The notes below the pieces were generated by a model. That model searched no databases and was not told the DNA's origin. It worked only from the letters and a program-made list of their open reading frames with translations. From assembly GCA_027009115.1 (NCBI GenBank), contig JALVDI010000273.1, positions 1-32,971 of the forward strand: a stretch of DNA of 32,971 nucleotides, written 5' to 3'. The stretch is from Polyangiaceae bacterium. GTDB taxonomy: Bacteria > Myxococcota_A > Polyangia > Polyangiales > Houyiibacteriaceae. A program made the position numbers and the translations under genes. Numbering within the stretch: position 1 is the first letter of the stretch; each line of letters starts with the position of its first letter. Positions 31,696-32,971 of this stretch are shown piece after piece.

Positions 31696-32736
31696 TCAAT
31701 CGTGCCGGGTGGGGGGCGGGAGCGTGGCATCGGCGGGGCTTCGGATCACCGCGGCTCCGAGGGTGGTCGCCTGCGGCGCCGGGGTCCTCGGTCCGCTCCG
31801 CGCTTCGTAGGCACGTAGCCACAGCCGCCCCTCGTGCTCGCCGTCGCCGACGACTTCGAGGACCGACGAAGCGGCCTCGGGTCCGCCGCAGCGGACGAGG
31901 CCGGCGAGGAAGCGCCCTTCGGTGAGGTCTTCGACGACTCGAATGCCGTTCCAGGTGACGGAGGCGCGCCCGAGCCCGAGACCGACTGCGACCCACGGGA
32001 CGCAGCCGGTCGAAGGCGCTTTGGGGGCGGCGATCGCGCGGGGGCCCGTGGCCGGTGCGAGGGACTCGGCGACCAACTCCGGGGAGGCCTGCCATCCCAC
32101 CTTGGCCAGCAGCGCTTCCGCCTCGGCGTGGGCGAGGGCCACCTCCACGGGCAGTGCGAGGCGCCGCAGGGCGGCTGCGGTCAGGCCTGGCATTTGGTAG
32201 CGTCGCGTGAGCACCTCGCCGGTACCAAAGAAGCGCACAGCGGCGTCCCCGCAGCCGCCAATGCTCATCGCCAGGGGGGTGGCGGAGGGCATCGGACGCT
32301 CGCCTTCCACGCTCCCGTCGGAGAGGTGTCCTCCGAGCGTGGCTGCGGCCACCACGACCCCGCATCCTTCTTCGCTCGCGCCGAGGGTGGCGGTCAGGGG
32401 CAGCGGGGCGGGCTGCGACCAGTCGTCCATGGGTTGGTAGCCGCGCGCGACGAGCTCCTGGTGCAGACGCAGGGCCGCGTCGTCGGGGGTGCTGGGCACT
32501 GGAGCGTCCGGCGGGTCCGCAACGCGGTCACGCCAGCCCAGCGTCTGGAGTGCGGCGTTCGCGCCGGGGAATGCTTCGTGGGAGAACGGCGCGGGCGAAG
32601 GGGCGGTCCTCTCGGTGCCGGTCCACACGAGGAGCAAGAGCGCGGCGAGGGTCGCCGCAGCGAGGGACGCACCGATCGCGAGCCCGACGCCTCGGTCTCG
32701 GAGTTGCTCGTTGCCGTCCTGTTCGCCGCGTGCCAT
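31696..32736 (-). CDS. Membrane-anchored protein of unknown function
   Basis: This 346-residue protein has one N-terminal TM helix (about 17-38: 'VGLAIGASLAAATLAALLLLVW') after a charged start, which predicts a cytoplasmic stub and a periplasmic body. The body has Cys in 'EEGCGVVVAAATLGG', 'SIGGCGDAAVRFFG', 'STGCVPWVAVGLG' and 'LVRCGGPEAASS', four in all, suggesting two disulfides and duplicated beta modules. I recognise no family. ATG 32736 has no SD; TAAGAT ends 8 nt upstream. It is divergent from the malQ-like gene and 36 nt upstream of the TetR gene on the same strand. Confidence 0.8.
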   Translation of the reverse strand: MARGEQDGNEQLRDRGVGLAIGASLAAATLAALLLLVWTGTERTAPSPAPFSHEAFPGANAALQTLGWRDRVADPPDAPVPSTPDDAALRLHQELVARGYQPMDDWSQPAPLPLTATLGASEEGCGVVVAAATLGGHLSDGSVEGERPMPSATPLAMSIGGCGDAAVRFFGTGEVLTRRYQMPGLTAAALRRLALPVEVALAHAEAEALLAKVGWQASPELVAESLAPATGPRAIAAPKAPSTGCVPWVAVGLGLGRASVTWNGIRVVEDLTEGRFLAGLVRCGGPEAASSVLEVVGDGEHEGRLWLRAYEARSGPRTPAPQATTLGAAVIRSPADATLPPPTRHD

Positions 32737-32744
32737 GGGCGGCT

Positions 32745-32750
32745 ATCTTA
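32745..32750 (-). promoter_or_regulatory. Candidate -10 box of the membrane-anchored protein
   Basis: TAAGAT, four of six bases matching TATAAT, ends 8 nt before ATG 32736. Transcription would begin at or next to the start codon. This is the best of the leaderless candidates in the window. Confidence 0.42.
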
Positions 32751-32815
32751 CGCGACGCGACGGTCGTCTTCCGGAACGGGTGGACGGGCCGCGCGAGATC
32801 TCCTAGGTGCGCGCC

Positions 32816-32971
32816 ATGGACGCCTTGGAAGCCCTCGCCCGCACGCGCGGCATCGAGCCGGAGCTCATCGACGGCCTGGGGCAGCACCGCCGAGCTTCGC
32901 CGGATTCCTTGCTGGCGATCCTCCGGGCCCTCGGCGAGCCGGTGGAGCGGCCGGAGGATGCCTGGGACGCG
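32816..32971 (+). CDS. malQ: 4-alpha-glucanotransferase-like, N-terminal part (runs off window)
   Basis: The 52 visible codons match the N-terminal helix pair of the MalQ/GH77 family: 'LARTRGIEPELIDGLGQHR' followed by 'SPDSLLAILRALGEPVERPE'. This is the pattern 'GIEPEY.D.WG..R..S.ETL.ALL.ALG' of bacterial amylomaltases. These enzymes move glucan chains between maltodextrins and glycogen. The catalytic barrel lies beyond the window, so the call rests on the N-terminus only. ATG 32816 has AGGTG 6-7 nt upstream; a GTG three codons earlier is possible. Confidence 0.65.
   Translation, partial: MDALEALARTRGIEPELIDGLGQHRRASPDSLLAILRALGEPVERPEDAWDA

Noticed and set aside
30089-32365. Apparent 758-codon frame extending holB upstream
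   Set aside because: The upstream part is an out-of-frame read of the TetR gene and the membrane-anchored protein. The HolB N-terminus and a GTGA overlap fix the start at 31063.

Overview
The window is high-GC DNA (roughly 70%, judged by eye) from a bacterial chromosome. The gene content points to a member of the Myxococcota or a close deltaproteobacterial relative. It has type IV pilus motility genes beside a Hanks-type Ser/Thr kinase of the 'HRDVSPHN' type, several lipoproteins and TPR/PEGA-type envelope proteins, and dense housekeeping operons with 1-4 nt stop/start overlaps. I see no insertion sequence, prophage, CRISPR array, rRNA or tRNA. This is a core-type region, not an island.

Layout. 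(1) 1-2989: the end of a glutaredoxin gene, a possible 36-residue Arg-rich peptide gene, then on the minus strand a proline-rich one-TM protein, a lipoprotein and an alpha/beta hydrolase. (2) 3046-7175, plus strand: trpG-trpD-trpC and an SDR-family epimerase joined by 4-nt overlaps, then a small lipase-like hydrolase whose end overlaps the end of pilS. (3) 7139-17376, minus strand: purM-purN-FAD protein-pilT, then a TPR/PEGA-like envelope protein, a transmembrane Ser/Thr kinase, pilC and pilS. (4) 17456-18619, minus: a one-TM PEGA protein. (5) 18906-24123, plus: a lipoprotein amidase, glnD and a TPR lipoprotein. (6) 24132-32736, minus: a membrane-anchored unknown protein, TetR regulator-holB-metG-HEAT protein-tatD, then rplC-rlmE and a small lipoprotein. 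(7) From 32816, plus: the start of a malQ-like gene.

How the genes work together. trpGDC covers the anthranilate-to-indoleglycerol part of tryptophan synthesis except TrpF; trpE and trpF are not in the window. purM and purN are two adjacent steps of IMP synthesis. pilT (retraction ATPase), pilC (platform) and pilS (sensor kinase) belong to type IV pili and have a kinase plus envelope-protein pair between them. holB, metG and tatD form a conserved housekeeping string, here headed by a TetR regulator. No gap between genes exceeds 300 bases; the largest are 18620-18905, 12784-13007 and 111-307.

Most notable observations: GlnD has a normal nucleotidyltransferase site but has lost the metal-binding residues of its HD domain at three separate places. 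Many first-in-operon genes lack a Shine-Dalgarno and instead have a TANNNT-like box 6-9 nt before the start codon, suggesting leaderless transcripts. Two unrelated one-TM proteins (the kinase and the PEGA protein) carry similar 18-bp/6-residue repeats in their predicted periplasmic tails and both end in NPY(RR). TrpC has Met where a conserved active-site Glu is expected. rplC lies outside the S10 operon. I did not find convincing evidence for a wholly new defence or metabolic system here.
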